Counted from the first letter of the stretch, positions 26,115-34,941 are shown. The stretch: 64,000 nucleotides of DNA from Streptomyces lycii (GCF_009735685.1 NZ_WHPN01000254.1:20529-84528), one strand, 5' to 3'. The notes: generated by a model not told the origin, from the letters alone. Numbers and translations are program-made.

Positions 26115-26993
26115 TCAGGTGCGCCGGGCGGCCCAGACCGAGCGCTCGGTGCGCACCGTCAGGTCGCCGCGGCGCAGGATGCTCCGCGGTCCGTCGGTGT
26201 CGAGCAGCTGGTCGAGGACGGCCAGGTCCTCGGCCGCCAGGGCCGGGGCGGCGCCGTCGCGCACCCGGCGCAGGCTGCCGAGCGCGTAGCGGCCCACCGC
26301 GTCGGTGTGGGGCGGGCCGATGTTCACGCTCACCGTGCGTTCGTCCTCGACGGTGAAGCCGGCCGCGGTCAGCTGAGGGCCCCAGTCGGCGCCCCGGTGC
26401 GGCATGTGCTCGGCGAGGTGCCGGTCGAGAGCGGCGTGGCAGCGCTCCTCGAGACCGGGACGGTCCTCCGGCGCGTCCTCGGGCAGGAAGCGCGGGAAGC
26501 CGGCCAGCTCGACGACGGCGAACAGGCCGCCCGGGGCGAGGGTGTCGTGGACTTGCCGCAGCGTGTGGCCGGGATCGGCCATGTGGTGCATGGAGGCCGA
26601 GGCCCACACCAGTTGCGGGGTGCCGAGGTCGGGCCATGCCGTGTCGAGGTCGGCCAGGACGGTGTGCACCCGGTCGGCGAGACCCGCTGCCGCGGCCTTC
26701 TCGCGGAGCCGTCGCAGGTGGCCGGCCGAGGTGTCGACCGCCGTCACCTCGGCCCCGGGGAAGCGCTCGAGCAGGGCGAAGGTGCCCGTCCCGGTTCCCG
26801 AGCCGAGATCCACGATGTGCCGGGGCGCGGCTTCGACGGGCAGCCAGGCGGTGATGGAGGCGATGTGCCCGGCGAGGACTTCCGCGTCCAGCTCGAGAAT
26901 CTCGGCCTGGCCGTCGGCGTCCAGGCCCTGTCCGTGCCGGTGGGCCGCGTGCGCGCCGTGGTCGTGGGGCGCGTGCGGGGATGTGTGTGTCAT
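26115..26993 (-). CDS. class I SAM-dependent methyltransferase with His-rich N-terminus
   Basis: A 292-residue methyltransferase. Motif I is HIVDLGSGTGTGTFALLE (residues about 60-78), followed by VTAVDTSAGHLRRL, HTVLADLDTAWPD and LAPGGLFAVVELAG. The first 22 residues are rich in His (HTSPHAPHDHGAHAAHRHG), which could bind a metal ion. ATG at 26993; the ribosome site is weak (GTGGGCGCC). A perfect palindrome lies 41-54 bases upstream. It is followed on the same strand, further upstream, by the XRE regulator. Substrate unknown. Confidence 0.85.
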   Translation of the reverse strand: MTHTSPHAPHDHGAHAAHRHGQGLDADGQAEILELDAEVLAGHIASITAWLPVEAAPRHIVDLGSGTGTGTFALLERFPGAEVTAVDTSAGHLRRLREKAAAAGLADRVHTVLADLDTAWPDLGTPQLVWASASMHHMADPGHTLRQVHDTLAPGGLFAVVELAGFPRFLPEDAPEDRPGLEERCHAALDRHLAEHMPHRGADWGPQLTAAGFTVEDERTVSVNIGPPHTDAVGRYALGSLRRVRDGAAPALAAEDLAVLDQLLDTDGPRSILRRGDLTVRTERSVWAARRT

Positions 26994-27033
26994 GGCGCCC
27001 ACGCTAGGAGCATCATGCGCTTGCGGCACGATC

Positions 27034-27047
27034 CCTTTCGCGAAAGG
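27034..27047. promoter_or_regulatory. palindrome CCTTTCGCGAAAGG upstream of the methyltransferase
   Basis: A perfect 14-base palindrome 41 bases upstream of the methyltransferase start in the gap after the XRE-cupin gene. It is a candidate operator; the nearby XRE-cupin protein is a possible binder, which is inference. Confidence 0.55.
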
Positions 27048-27149
27048 CAAGTCATGGGCGGTCCGGCCTGCCGACGGCGCAAGCGGCTCGCTCCTGCCTC
27101 GCGCCGCGGTCCGCCCCGTGCGAGGCGGCGCGGTCCCACGCGGACCCGG

Positions 27150-27752
27150 TCACGGCGACGGCGGGCCCGCCTCCCCGGTGCCCTCGCGCCGCTGGTGTCC
27201 GCGGCGGGCGTCGCGGTCGAAGATGCCCAGGATCTCGCAGGGCCCGCCTTCGGCGCCGATGGCGTGCGGGAGCATCGTGGGGAACTCGGCGGCCTGGTTG
27301 GCCTCCATCCGGAAGCGGCTGTTGCCCAGCATCAGGACCGCCGTGCCGGAGAGCACGACGAGCCATTCACGGCCGGGATGGGCGCGCATGCGCGCGGGGC
27401 TGTCGGGCGGCGGGTTCGTCATGCGCTGGCGTACGACCGTCATGCCGGGGTCCGCGCGGACGGGCCACCGCATCAGATCATGGGCGGCGTCGATCACCGG
27501 GCTGGTGATGACGTCGTCGGCGGCCGTCTCGACCAGCTGGTCGAGCGAGGTGTCCAGGGCGCGCGCCAGGGTGACGAGCTGGTCCAGGGCGAGGCGGCGC
27601 CGGCCGTTCTCGATCCGGCTGAGAGTGGACGGGCTGAGCCTGGCGCGGGTGGCCAGCTCGTCCAGGGACCAGCCCTGCGCCACGCGCAGAGCGCGGATCC
27701 GTTTGCGTACCAGGCTGTCGATCTCGCCATCATCTTGCGTCATGAGCAACAT
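27150..27752 (-). CDS. XRE family regulator with C-terminal cupin domain
   Basis: A 200-residue regulator. Residues about 15-70 are an HTH_3 domain: RKRIRALRVAQGWSLDELATRARLSPSTLSRIENGRRRLALDQLVTL. The C-terminal 100 residues form a cupin (HPGREWLVVLSGTAVLMLGNSRFRMEANQAAEFPTMLPHAIGAEGG) that may sense a small ligand or metal. ATG at 27752 is preferred because AGGTGG lies seven bases upstream; the next ATG at 27743 has none. Divergent from the thioredoxin-reductase-like oxidoreductase, probably its target. Confidence 0.86.
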   Translation of the reverse strand: MLLMTQDDGEIDSLVRKRIRALRVAQGWSLDELATRARLSPSTLSRIENGRRRLALDQLVTLARALDTSLDQLVETAADDVITSPVIDAAHDLMRWPVRADPGMTVVRQRMTNPPPDSPARMRAHPGREWLVVLSGTAVLMLGNSRFRMEANQAAEFPTMLPHAIGAEGGPCEILGIFDRDARRGHQRREGTGEAGPPSP

Positions 27753-27837
27753 CGTATGCCACCTACGCAAAGCATGCCTAGGGTGAAAGCACGGAAGGGC
27801 CCGCCGGGCCCGCTCGCCGCGTAGAGAGGTCCATCCC

Positions 27838-28854
27838 ATGACTGTGACGACTGCCGAACCCGTCGACACCCTGCCCGCGCCCGGCGAGACGGTCGACGCC
27901 GTGGTGATCGGCGGCGGCGCCGCCGGGCTGAACGGCGCCCTCATGCTCGCCCGCTCCCGCCGCTCCGTCGTCGTGGTCGACAGCGGCACCCCGCGCAACG
28001 CCCCGGCCGAGGGCGTGCACGGGCTGCTCGGTCTGGACGGCACACCGCCGGCCGAACTGCTGCGCACCGGCCGCGAAGAAGTACGCCGCTACGGAGGGAG
28101 GGTGGTGACCGGCGAGGTCGTCGCCGCAGTCGCTGCCGCCCCGTCCGCCGAGGGGGATCCGCGCTTCACCGTCACCCTGGCCGGCGGCGGCAGCCTGCAC
28201 GCGCGACGGCTGCTGGTCGCCACCGGCCTGCGGGACGAGCTGCCCGGCATCCCCGGCCTGGCCCGGCACTGGGGACACGGCGTGGTCCACTGCCCGTACT
28301 GCCACGGCTGGGAGGTGCGCGACGAACCCATCGGCGTCCTGGCCGTGGGCCCCGCCTCCGTCCACCACGCGCTGCTGTTCCGCCAGCTGACCGACGACCT
28401 GGTCTACTTCGCCCGCGGGACGGCCCTGGACGAGGAGACCCGGGCACGGTTCGCCGCCCGCGGCATCCGGGTCGTCGACGGGCCGGTGGCCTCGGTCGAG
28501 TCCACCGCGGCCGGCGGTGTCGCCGGTGTGCGCCTGGAGGACGGTCGGACCGTGGCCCGCCGCGTCCTCGCCGTCGCGACCACCATGCAGGCCCGCTCCG
28601 ACGGCCTGGACGGCCTCAACCTGCCGACGCGGGACCTGCCGGGCGGCATGGGCCGCCACTTCGCCGCCGGTACGGCCGGCAGCACGGAGGTGCCCGGTGT
28701 GTGGGTGGCGGGCAACGCCGCCGACCTGTCGGCCCAGGTCGGCGCCTCGGCCGCGGCCGGCGCCCTGGCCGGTGCCCACATGAACGCCGACCTGGCCGCC
28801 GCCGACACCGACGCGGCGCTCGCCGCCGCACAGCGCGCCACGGTCGGCGCATAG
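27838..28854 (+). CDS. thioredoxin reductase-like FAD/NAD(P) oxidoreductase
   Basis: A 338-residue two-dinucleotide-domain flavoprotein. Seen: FAD motif VVIGGGAAGLNGALMLARS at residue about 21, a C-x-x-C redox centre in HCPYCHGWEVRD, and the C-terminal FAD motif GVWVAGNAADLSAQVGASAAAG. It differs from true thioredoxin reductase by CPYC instead of CATC and an imperfect NADPH motif (LAVGPAS). Related actinobacterial enzymes act with small thiols or on dithiols in secondary metabolism. ATG at 27838 follows AGAGAGG. It is divergent from the XRE-cupin regulator. Confidence 0.86.
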   Translation: MTVTTAEPVDTLPAPGETVDAVVIGGGAAGLNGALMLARSRRSVVVVDSGTPRNAPAEGVHGLLGLDGTPPAELLRTGREEVRRYGGRVVTGEVVAAVAAAPSAEGDPRFTVTLAGGGSLHARRLLVATGLRDELPGIPGLARHWGHGVVHCPYCHGWEVRDEPIGVLAVGPASVHHALLFRQLTDDLVYFARGTALDEETRARFAARGIRVVDGPVASVESTAAGGVAGVRLEDGRTVARRVLAVATTMQARSDGLDGLNLPTRDLPGGMGRHFAAGTAGSTEVPGVWVAGNAADLSAQVGASAAAGALAGAHMNADLAAADTDAALAAAQRATVGA

Positions 28855-29356
28855 GCGCTGGGTACGCTCTCCCGGCGCCCCCGCCGCGGAGCCCGGCGGC
28901 CGCCGGCCGGACCTCGCGTGCGGGGCCGGTTCACCGGCCGCCCGGCCCGGGGCGACGCGAGACCGGCGTACGCACGTCCCGCGGCGGACGGAGAACACCA
29001 CCGCCGGCCCCGCGCAGGGGCGCCCGGAGGAGTTCCCTGCGCCCTCGTTCCCGTTCCCGCCCTGCCGTCTGACGGGGCGACCGGTGCCGGGGCGCCCCGT
29101 CAAGCACACCCGCGCCGGCGTTCCCCGGCCGCGCGGCACGGAACGGAGGGCGGCGCGCCTCCTGCCCGACTCCGCGAGCGCGCGTCCGTCCCGGCGCGCG
29201 GCCTCACTTCGGTCGCGCAGGTCGGGACGCACGCGGCACCGGCCCGCTCCCTTCCGGCGGGCGCGCCGGGCCCGCCGGTGACGGCCGCTCGCCGCGGACC
29301 GGCTCGCGGGCGGAAAATCCCTACCGCGGTGGCCGGTGAGGACGGAGACTCGTCCC
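28855..29356. other. 502-bp gap with no recognised feature
   Basis: Very GC-rich, with reading frames on both strands that give only Arg/Pro/Ala-rich sequence. A GC-rich self-complementary stretch around 28875-28920 probably ends the oxidoreductase transcript. The promoter of the TOPRIM gene should lie at the right end, without a recognisable consensus. Confidence 0.4.
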
Positions 29357-29974
29357 ATGGCTGATATGGCGTCGTTCCGGGATGCGGTTACCGCGTGGGC
29401 CGCCGGGGGTCCCGGCGGCCCCGCACGCGAGCTGGCAGCGCGACTGCCCGTACGGGCCGTGGTGCTGCTCGAAGGGCCCAGCGACGCCGCGGCGGTCGAC
29501 GCGCTGGCCGGGAGCCGCGGCCGGGACCTGGCTGCGGAGGGAATCTGCGTGCTGCCGATGGGCGGAGCGATGAGCGTCGGCCGCTTCACCCACCTCCTCG
29601 GGCCGCCCGGCCTGGACCTGCGCATCACGGGGCTGTGCGACGAGGCGGAGCGCCGCTACTACGCCCGCGGCTGGGAGCGGGCCGGCGCGGCCGGGCAGGA
29701 GTTCTTCGTCTGCGCGGCCGACCTGGAGGACGAACTCATCCGCGCGCTGGGCGTGCCACGGGTGGAGGAACTCGTCCGGGCGGAGGGCGACCTGCGCGCC
29801 CTGCAGACCTTCCTGCGCCAGCCCGCGCAGCAGGGCCGCACCTCACAGCAGCAGCTGCGGCGCTTCCTCGGCACGAAGAAGGGGCGCAAGATCCGCTACG
29901 GCCGCGTCCTCGTCGAAGCGCTGACCCCCGACGGCATACCCGCCCCGCTCGACGAGCTGCTCACGAGGCTCTGA
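29357..29974 (+). CDS. stand-alone TOPRIM domain protein (OLD-nuclease-like)
   Basis: A 205-residue protein matching the TOPRIM part of OLD-family nucleases. VVLLEGPSDAAAVDAL carries the catalytic Glu, ICVLPMGGAMSVGRF the middle strand and LRITGLCDEAERRYY the acidic metal-binding turn. It has no ATPase domain, unlike full OLD proteins, and ends with a basic C-terminus (RRFLGTKKGRKIRYGR). ATG at 29357 has GGAG nine bases upstream. Its end overlaps the convergent MFS gene by 14 bases. Nuclease or DNA-repair roles are plausible; there is no partner ATPase nearby, so it may be a solo nuclease or non-catalytic. Confidence 0.75.
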   Translation: MADMASFRDAVTAWAAGGPGGPARELAARLPVRAVVLLEGPSDAAAVDALAGSRGRDLAAEGICVLPMGGAMSVGRFTHLLGPPGLDLRITGLCDEAERRYYARGWERAGAAGQEFFVCAADLEDELIRALGVPRVEELVRAEGDLRALQTFLRQPAQQGRTSQQQLRRFLGTKKGRKIRYGRVLVEALTPDGIPAPLDELLTRL

Positions 29975-31178
29975 CCGCTGGGCGGGCCGGCGCGCCGGAA
30001 CCGGGTTCGAGCGTGCGGCGCAGCAGTGCTCCCGCGGCCACCAGGACAGCGAGCCAGCAGGCGTTGAGCGCGAAGGTCTGCCGGTGTCCGAGACTCTCCG
30101 TCAGCGCCCCGCCTGCCGCGTTGCCCAGCGCTCCGCCGACCAGGAAGACGCTCACCATCAGGGTGTACGCCCTGGTCAGCGTGGAGCGGGAAACCAGGGT
30201 GTCCAGCAGCGCGGAAGAAGCGATGGCGGACGGACCGCTGCACATGCCGACCAGGAACAGGGCCGGGAGGAGGAGGACGAGGCTGCTCGCGGCCCACGCC
30301 GTCATGCCGGCCGCCACGACCGAGGCCGCCAGCGCCGCCAGCAGCAGCCGGGCCGCCGACCAGCGCCACGGGCGGGCGCCCCAGGCCAGCCCGGCGGTGA
30401 TCTCACCGGCCGAGACGGCCGCGATGAGCACCCCGCTGTCGGCCGCGGTACCCAGGTCCAGGGCCGAGGCCGGCACGGCGACGGCGACCACGCCGGCCGA
30501 GATGCCCGTAGTGGCCGCGATCAGCAGCAGGACCGCCAGACCCGCGTTCCGCCGGAGGCCGTCTCCTCTCGCGGAGGCGCCCCGGGGCCGCCAGTTCCGG
30601 GAGGCCCGGGTCCGGGAGAAGAGCAGCCCGGCACCACCGGCCAGAAAGCCGCCCGCCACCACGGCGCCGCCCGGCCCGGCCGGCACCAGCAGCAGCGACG
30701 TGATCAGCGGCCCGGCCAGCAGCGCCAGATGGAACAGCACGGCCAGCAGCGCGTACCCGGCCGTCCGGGCCCCGGGGGTCGGGACGAGTTCGGCGAGCAG
30801 CACCCTCATGCCGGCGACGGTCGCCGGAATGCCGAGCCCCATCCCGGCCGCGGCCACGACGGCGAATCCGGGCCAGGCCACCACGGGCGCGGCGGCCACC
30901 AGCAGGACGCCCCAGAGCGCGCAGGTTGTGCCCGCGACCACGAGGACGCGGCCCTGCCCGTAGCGGTCGATGAGTCGGCCCTGCACCACCACACCGGCGG
31001 CGTTGCCCAGTCCGAATCCGGCCGCCGCGAGACCTCCGACGGCGAGGGAGCCGGTCAGCTCGTGCGCGTACAGCAACAGGCCGAGACTCAGCATGCCGAC
31101 CGGAAACGCGCCGATCACCGTGGCGGCCAGCGGAACGCGCAGCCGGGAAACGCTCAGGACGTCGAGATAGCCCCGCAT
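29961..31178 (-). CDS. MFS transporter
   Basis: A 405-residue major-facilitator protein with about 12 hydrophobic segments. A motif-A-like loop (GRLIDRYGQGRVLV) lies between helices 2 and 3, and a central cytoplasmic loop (RTRASRNWRPRGASARGDG) separates the two halves. Fits the drug/small-molecule efflux type. ATG at 31178 has AAAGG about nine bases upstream. It is a single-gene unit; its tail overlaps the TOPRIM gene tail. Substrate unknown. Confidence 0.87.
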   Translation of the reverse strand: MRGYLDVLSVSRLRVPLAATVIGAFPVGMLSLGLLLYAHELTGSLAVGGLAAAGFGLGNAAGVVVQGRLIDRYGQGRVLVVAGTTCALWGVLLVAAAPVVAWPGFAVVAAAGMGLGIPATVAGMRVLLAELVPTPGARTAGYALLAVLFHLALLAGPLITSLLLVPAGPGGAVVAGGFLAGGAGLLFSRTRASRNWRPRGASARGDGLRRNAGLAVLLLIAATTGISAGVVAVAVPASALDLGTAADSGVLIAAVSAGEITAGLAWGARPWRWSAARLLLAALAASVVAAGMTAWAASSLVLLLPALFLVGMCSGPSAIASSALLDTLVSRSTLTRAYTLMVSVFLVGGALGNAAGGALTESLGHRQTFALNACWLAVLVAAGALLRRTLEPGSGAPARPAVRAS

Positions 31179-31490
31179 GGGACATGCCTTTCGGGCATGC
31201 CCACCCACCCGGGAGCCGGACTCCCAACGACCTGCCGTCGCGGTGCGACAGCAGCTGACACACCGGACCTTACCCGGGGCCGCCGCTTTCCGTGAGATGT
31301 CGTCGGGACCGTCGGGGAGCCGAGGGCTGGTTCGGCGTCCGTGAACCGGGCACGTGGCCGCGGACGGCGCCACGGCGGGCGGCGGATCCGCGGGCCCGGC
31401 ACGCGGGCACGCGGCCCCGGTCCACCGGCGCAACAGCCGGGCCCGGCCACGACGGTGCGGCACCACACCACGGAAGCACCACGGCACCAC

Positions 31491-31538
31491 GGCATCACGG
31501 CATCACGGCATCACGGCATCACGGCATCACGGCATCAC
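31491..31538. repeat. octanucleotide tandem repeat (ggcatcac)6
   Basis: Six perfect head-to-tail copies of ggcatcac, preceded by a degenerate copy (ggcaccac) and further short variants from about 31462. It lies about 90-140 bases upstream of the dipeptidase gene within a 450-base gap (31179-31628) that otherwise contains only the MFS upstream region. An eight-base unit would shift frame if translated; copy number could vary by slippage and alter promoter spacing. Confidence 0.9.
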
Positions 31539-31628
31539 GGCACGTTGGAGGATGTCCCGCCGCACCGCGTCCGCGCGAGCCGCACCGCCGAAGTGCGCGC
31601 CCCCGGCGGGCGACGGGGCGCGGGCATA

Positions 31629-32633
31629 ATGCGTGCCGTGTCGAACGGATCCTCGGAAGCGCGCCGCCCGCCCCTGCTCTGGGAGCAGCACTGCTGCCTG
31701 CCGCTGGACCCGGTAGCCGATGTCGGCGAACTGGCCCGCTACCGCAGGCCGGGCGGCAGCTTCGTCTCGGTGAACGCGGGCTACGTTCCGCACAGTGCCG
31801 ACGACGTCACCGGGCTCGTCACACGCTGGCGGGAGCGGATCGCCGCGGACGGCCGTTTGCGGCAGGCGGTGACCGTCGCCGACATCGAGGCCGCCGAACG
31901 GGACGGTGACGTGGCCGTGGCCTTCGATCTGGAGGATTCCGGTCCGCTGGAGGGGCGGCTGGACCGGGTGCGCCACTTCTACGATCTCGGTGTCCGCACG
32001 ATGCTGCCGAGCTACAACAACCGCAACGAGGCCGGCGGCGGCTGCATGGACGAGGTCGACGAGGGCCTCACCGCCTACGGCCGGGCGCTGGTCCGGGAGA
32101 TGAACGCCGTCGGCATGGTGGTGGACGGATCGCACTGCGGTGCCCGTACCGGGCTGGACCTGTGCGAGGTGTCCGAGCAGCCGGTGATCTACAGCCACTC
32201 CTCGATGCGCTCGGTGTGGGACCACCCCCGCAACATCGGCGACGAACAGGCCACGGCGTGTGCCGCCACGGGCGGAGTCATCGGGATCACCGGCGTCGGC
32301 ATCTTCCTCGGCCCCAACGACGCGAGCCTCGAAGCTCTGCTGCGGCACATCGATTACGCCGTGGACCTCGTCGGCCCGGAGCACGTCGGTGTGTCGACCG
32401 ACTATCCGTTCGACCACGAGGACTTCAACGCGATGCTCGCGCAGAGTCCGGAGTTGTTCCCCGACTGCTACACCCGCTGGGGCCCGATCAGCTTCATGCC
32501 CCCGGAGGGGCTGCTGAGCCTGGAGGACGCGCTCACCGCCCGGGGATACCCCGACGACGCGGTCACCGCGATCCTGGGCGGCAACTTCCGCCACGTCGCC
32601 TCGCTGGTGTGGCGCCGGGGCCCGTCCGGCTGA
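31629..32633 (+). CDS. membrane dipeptidase family (M19) protein with altered metal motif
   Basis: A 334-residue M19 (renal dipeptidase-like) TIM-barrel hydrolase. Seen: bridging Glu region AFDLEDSGPLEG, VVDGSHCG and YSHSSMRSVWDHPRNIGDEQ, which carry the expected His ligands and the HPRN signature, and GVSTDYPFDHED near the C-terminus. The first metal motif H-x-D is changed: EQHCCLPL has His21 and Cys23. This could alter zinc binding. ATG at 31629 or GTG at 31638; neither has a Shine-Dalgarno. CATAAT at 31625-31630 lies seven bases before the GTG, so a leaderless transcript from 31638 is possible. There is no signal peptide. Confidence 0.82.
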   Translation: MRAVSNGSSEARRPPLLWEQHCCLPLDPVADVGELARYRRPGGSFVSVNAGYVPHSADDVTGLVTRWRERIAADGRLRQAVTVADIEAAERDGDVAVAFDLEDSGPLEGRLDRVRHFYDLGVRTMLPSYNNRNEAGGGCMDEVDEGLTAYGRALVREMNAVGMVVDGSHCGARTGLDLCEVSEQPVIYSHSSMRSVWDHPRNIGDEQATACAATGGVIGITGVGIFLGPNDASLEALLRHIDYAVDLVGPEHVGVSTDYPFDHEDFNAMLAQSPELFPDCYTRWGPISFMPPEGLLSLEDALTARGYPDDAVTAILGGNFRHVASLVWRRGPSG

Positions 32634-32760
32634 TCGTGCCGGGCGGTTCACCGGCGCTGCACCGCTGTGGCGACCCACCGGACAAGGGGGCGGGCGGACG
32701 AGGCCGGGCCCGTCGCAAAACGCCTCGACACCGGTGGCGTGACCGGGAACGCTTCGCGCG

Positions 32761-32943
32761 ATGACACGAATCGATGACACGCCGCCCGCGTGGGACGAGC
32801 GCACCACGGCACGCCACAACGGCCACCTGGACATCCTGCGCGAGATGCTCGACGGCACGACCGGCCGCCCGATCCTGCCGGACACCACGGGCGGAGCCGG
32901 AGCCGAAGTCGGAGGCGAAGTCGGATCCGAAGCCGGAGCCTGA
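32761..32943 (+). pseudogene. DUF664/DinB gene reduced to its two ends
   Basis: A 60-codon frame. Its first 16 residues (MTRIDDTPPAWDERTT) match the usual start of DUF664/DinB proteins, and the next stretch (ARHNGHLDILREMLDGTTG) matches their C-terminus (normally preceded by E-E-T). The 120 or so middle residues are missing, with an ACG codon at the junction, so an in-frame internal deletion is the simplest reading. The tail (GAEVGGEVGSEAGA) is repetitive. The family are four-helix metal-binding proteins, some mycothiol transferases; this remnant cannot fold that way. A complete DinB-family gene lies 200 bases downstream. Confidence 0.65.
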
Positions 32944-33143
32944 GCCTGGAGCCCGAGCCGGGTGACGTGCCGGTGACGGTGCCGTGGAGGCGGCAGCCGC
33001 GCCGCCGGTCCTCATGGCCGCGGCCCGGATCGCGCCGCCCCGCGCCGCTCGCGCGGGGAAATCAGTCGCGCCCGGCCAGGCGAACCGTTAGCTTCCGCCT
33101 GAGCGCAGCCGGGCGGACGGCCCGGCCGTGAGGGGAGCCGGAC

Positions 33144-33893
33144 ATGGAAACCAAGGGTGCGACGACGGGTCGTCTGAGCTTGCTGCTCGACCAGTTCGAC
33201 CAGGTCAGGGAGATGGCCGAGGTACGGCTGACGGGGCTCGGCGACGAGGAGTACCTCTGGGAGCCGGTGCCCGGTTCCTGGTCGGTCCGGCGCCGGGGCG
33301 AGGCGGTGACGCCCAGGGCGTACGGGCCGGGCGAGTGGGTGCTCGACAAGGGAGCCCCGGACATCCCGGCGAGTGAGTACGCCGAGATCGCCCGGCAGGC
33401 CGCCGGCGGCATGACCGTCGCCAAGATCGCCGAGGACTGGAGCGTGAGTACCGCGCGGGTCGAGGAGGTCCTCGCCCACACCGGTGCGCCGGAGCCCGAC
33501 GACACGCCGATCACGACCATCGCGTGGCGGCTGGGGCACCTGCACTCCTGCTTCGCGGGCGAATGGGAGTGGACCTTCGGCGAACGGCGGCAGGACCCGC
33601 ATCAGCTGGTCGACTTCACGCCGTCCGCGGCACTGGCGCTCGAGCGGTTCTGGGCGCTGATCGACCGCTGGCGCGGCAGCGTCGCCACGGTCACCGACGA
33701 GCAGCTCGACACGGTCGGCTTCTCGCAGTACCCGTACGGCTCCGACGCCGATGACCCGTACGTCGCCGTGCTGGCGGGGGCGAATCTCGAATTCATCCAC
33801 CACATGGCCGAGATCGCGCTGCTCCGCGACCTGTGGCGGACCCGCTTCAACGCTCCCGGCCGGGTGCGTACCGCGGGTGACCGTGAAGGGTGA
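33144..33893 (+). CDS. DinB superfamily protein with an HTH-like insertion
   Basis: A 249-residue DinB_2-type protein. Residues 7-65 (LLLDQFDQVREMAEVRLTGL, then WEPVPGSWSVRRRGEA) and TTIAWRLGHLHSCFAGEWEW are family landmarks; the latter carries a metal-ligand His. Later His residues in EFIHHMAEIALLRDL complete a plausible three-His site. Between VLDKGAPD and PITTIAWRL lies about 40 residues not normal for the family: ASEYAEIARQAAGGMTVAKIAEDWSVSTARVEEVLAHT, which reads like a helix-turn-helix. ATG at 33144 has GGGGAG upstream. Thiol-dependent transferase or DNA-associated roles cannot be told apart. Confidence 0.8.
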   Translation: METKGATTGRLSLLLDQFDQVREMAEVRLTGLGDEEYLWEPVPGSWSVRRRGEAVTPRAYGPGEWVLDKGAPDIPASEYAEIARQAAGGMTVAKIAEDWSVSTARVEEVLAHTGAPEPDDTPITTIAWRLGHLHSCFAGEWEWTFGERRQDPHQLVDFTPSAALALERFWALIDRWRGSVATVTDEQLDTVGFSQYPYGSDADDPYVAVLAGANLEFIHHMAEIALLRDLWRTRFNAPGRVRTAGDREG

Positions 33894-34138
33894 AGGTCCC
33901 GGTGCGTTTGGCGTGGTGACCTGACGGACGGGCATGGGCCGGCCCGGGAACCGCCGCTGCCCGCGGGGCCCGGGACGAGGCCGGGGCCGGGCCGGTACGG
34001 GGCGCCGACGGTACGGGGCGCGGCGGGGCGGGGCGCGGCGTGGCGTCGGCTGATCACCGGTCGGCGGCGCGCCGGGCGGGGCCGGCCGGCCCACGAGCCG
34101 GAGCACACCGTGGTTCCGGGTGCTGCCGCCCCGGCGTG

Positions 34139-34801
34139 TCAGCCCGCGCCGGCCGGCGGCTCCGCGGCGCCGGCGATGAAGCTCTCGCCCATGGGCCTGA
34201 CGTCGGCCGACCAGCCCAGCGCGGCGAGCCGGCCGGCGAGTTCACCGGCGTCGTGGAAGACCTTCACGACGCGGTACGGGCTGCCGTCGTCGAGTTGGCG
34301 CAGCACGGCGGGAACGGGCTCCTGGTCGAGGACTTCCTCGCGCGCGGCCGCGCCCGGGCCGTCGTCGACGAAGACCGCCTTGCCGTGTGGCGCGAGCGCC
34401 GCGGCGACGGTGTCCCAGAAGCCGGGCAGCCGGGACGGCGGGATGTGGGAGAGCCAGAAGGCGAAGAACACGGTGTCGTAGCGGCGCGGCGGCTGCCAGG
34501 TGAACAGGTCGGCCCGGACGAACCGGACGTTGGGGGCGGTGACCCGCGCACGCGCGACGGCCAGCGTCTCGTCCGCCGCGTCGAGAGCGGTCACCGAGCG
34601 CGCCCGCGCGGCGAGTTTCCCGGTCCACTGACCCGTTCCGCAGGCCAGTTCCAGCACGTCCCCCAGGATCGGCAGGGCGTCGGCCACGGCGAGCAGCTGC
34701 CGCAGCTCCTCCCGCTCGGCATAGGGCCTGTCGTATTCGCCCGCGTGGGCGCGGTAGTAGGCGATCTGCTCCCTCATGAGCGCATCGTCGTCGCTGTCCA
34801 T
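34139..34801 (-). CDS. class I SAM-dependent methyltransferase
   Basis: A 220-residue methyltransferase. Motif I is DVLELACGTGQWTGKLA (residues about 48-64), then VTALDAADETL, FVRADLFTWQPPRRYDTVFFAFWLSHIP and HGKAVFVDDG. ATG at 34801 is the first start after an upstream stop region. It is a single-gene unit, convergent with the DinB gene across a 245-base GC-rich gap (33894-34138) carrying ggtacggggcg-type repeats. Substrate unknown. Confidence 0.85.
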   Translation of the reverse strand: MDSDDDALMREQIAYYRAHAGEYDRPYAEREELRQLLAVADALPILGDVLELACGTGQWTGKLAARARSVTALDAADETLAVARARVTAPNVRFVRADLFTWQPPRRYDTVFFAFWLSHIPPSRLPGFWDTVAAALAPHGKAVFVDDGPGAAAREEVLDQEPVPAVLRQLDDGSPYRVVKVFHDAGELAGRLAALGWSADVRPMGESFIAGAAEPPAGAG

Positions 34802-34941
34802 GCCCCGACCCTAGCCGTACGGACACGCCCGGGGTGTGCTGTCGTCGCTGCCGCGGCCGTCGACGGCGCACCGGTCGAGGCCTGCCGGAAGTCCGCCGCG
34901 CCGCCCGGGACTTGACCCGGTTCCCCGGCGCACCGAGTCTT

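Noticed and set aside
31462..31540. CRISPR-like array
   Set aside because: The units are 8 bases with no spacers, so it is a simple tandem repeat.
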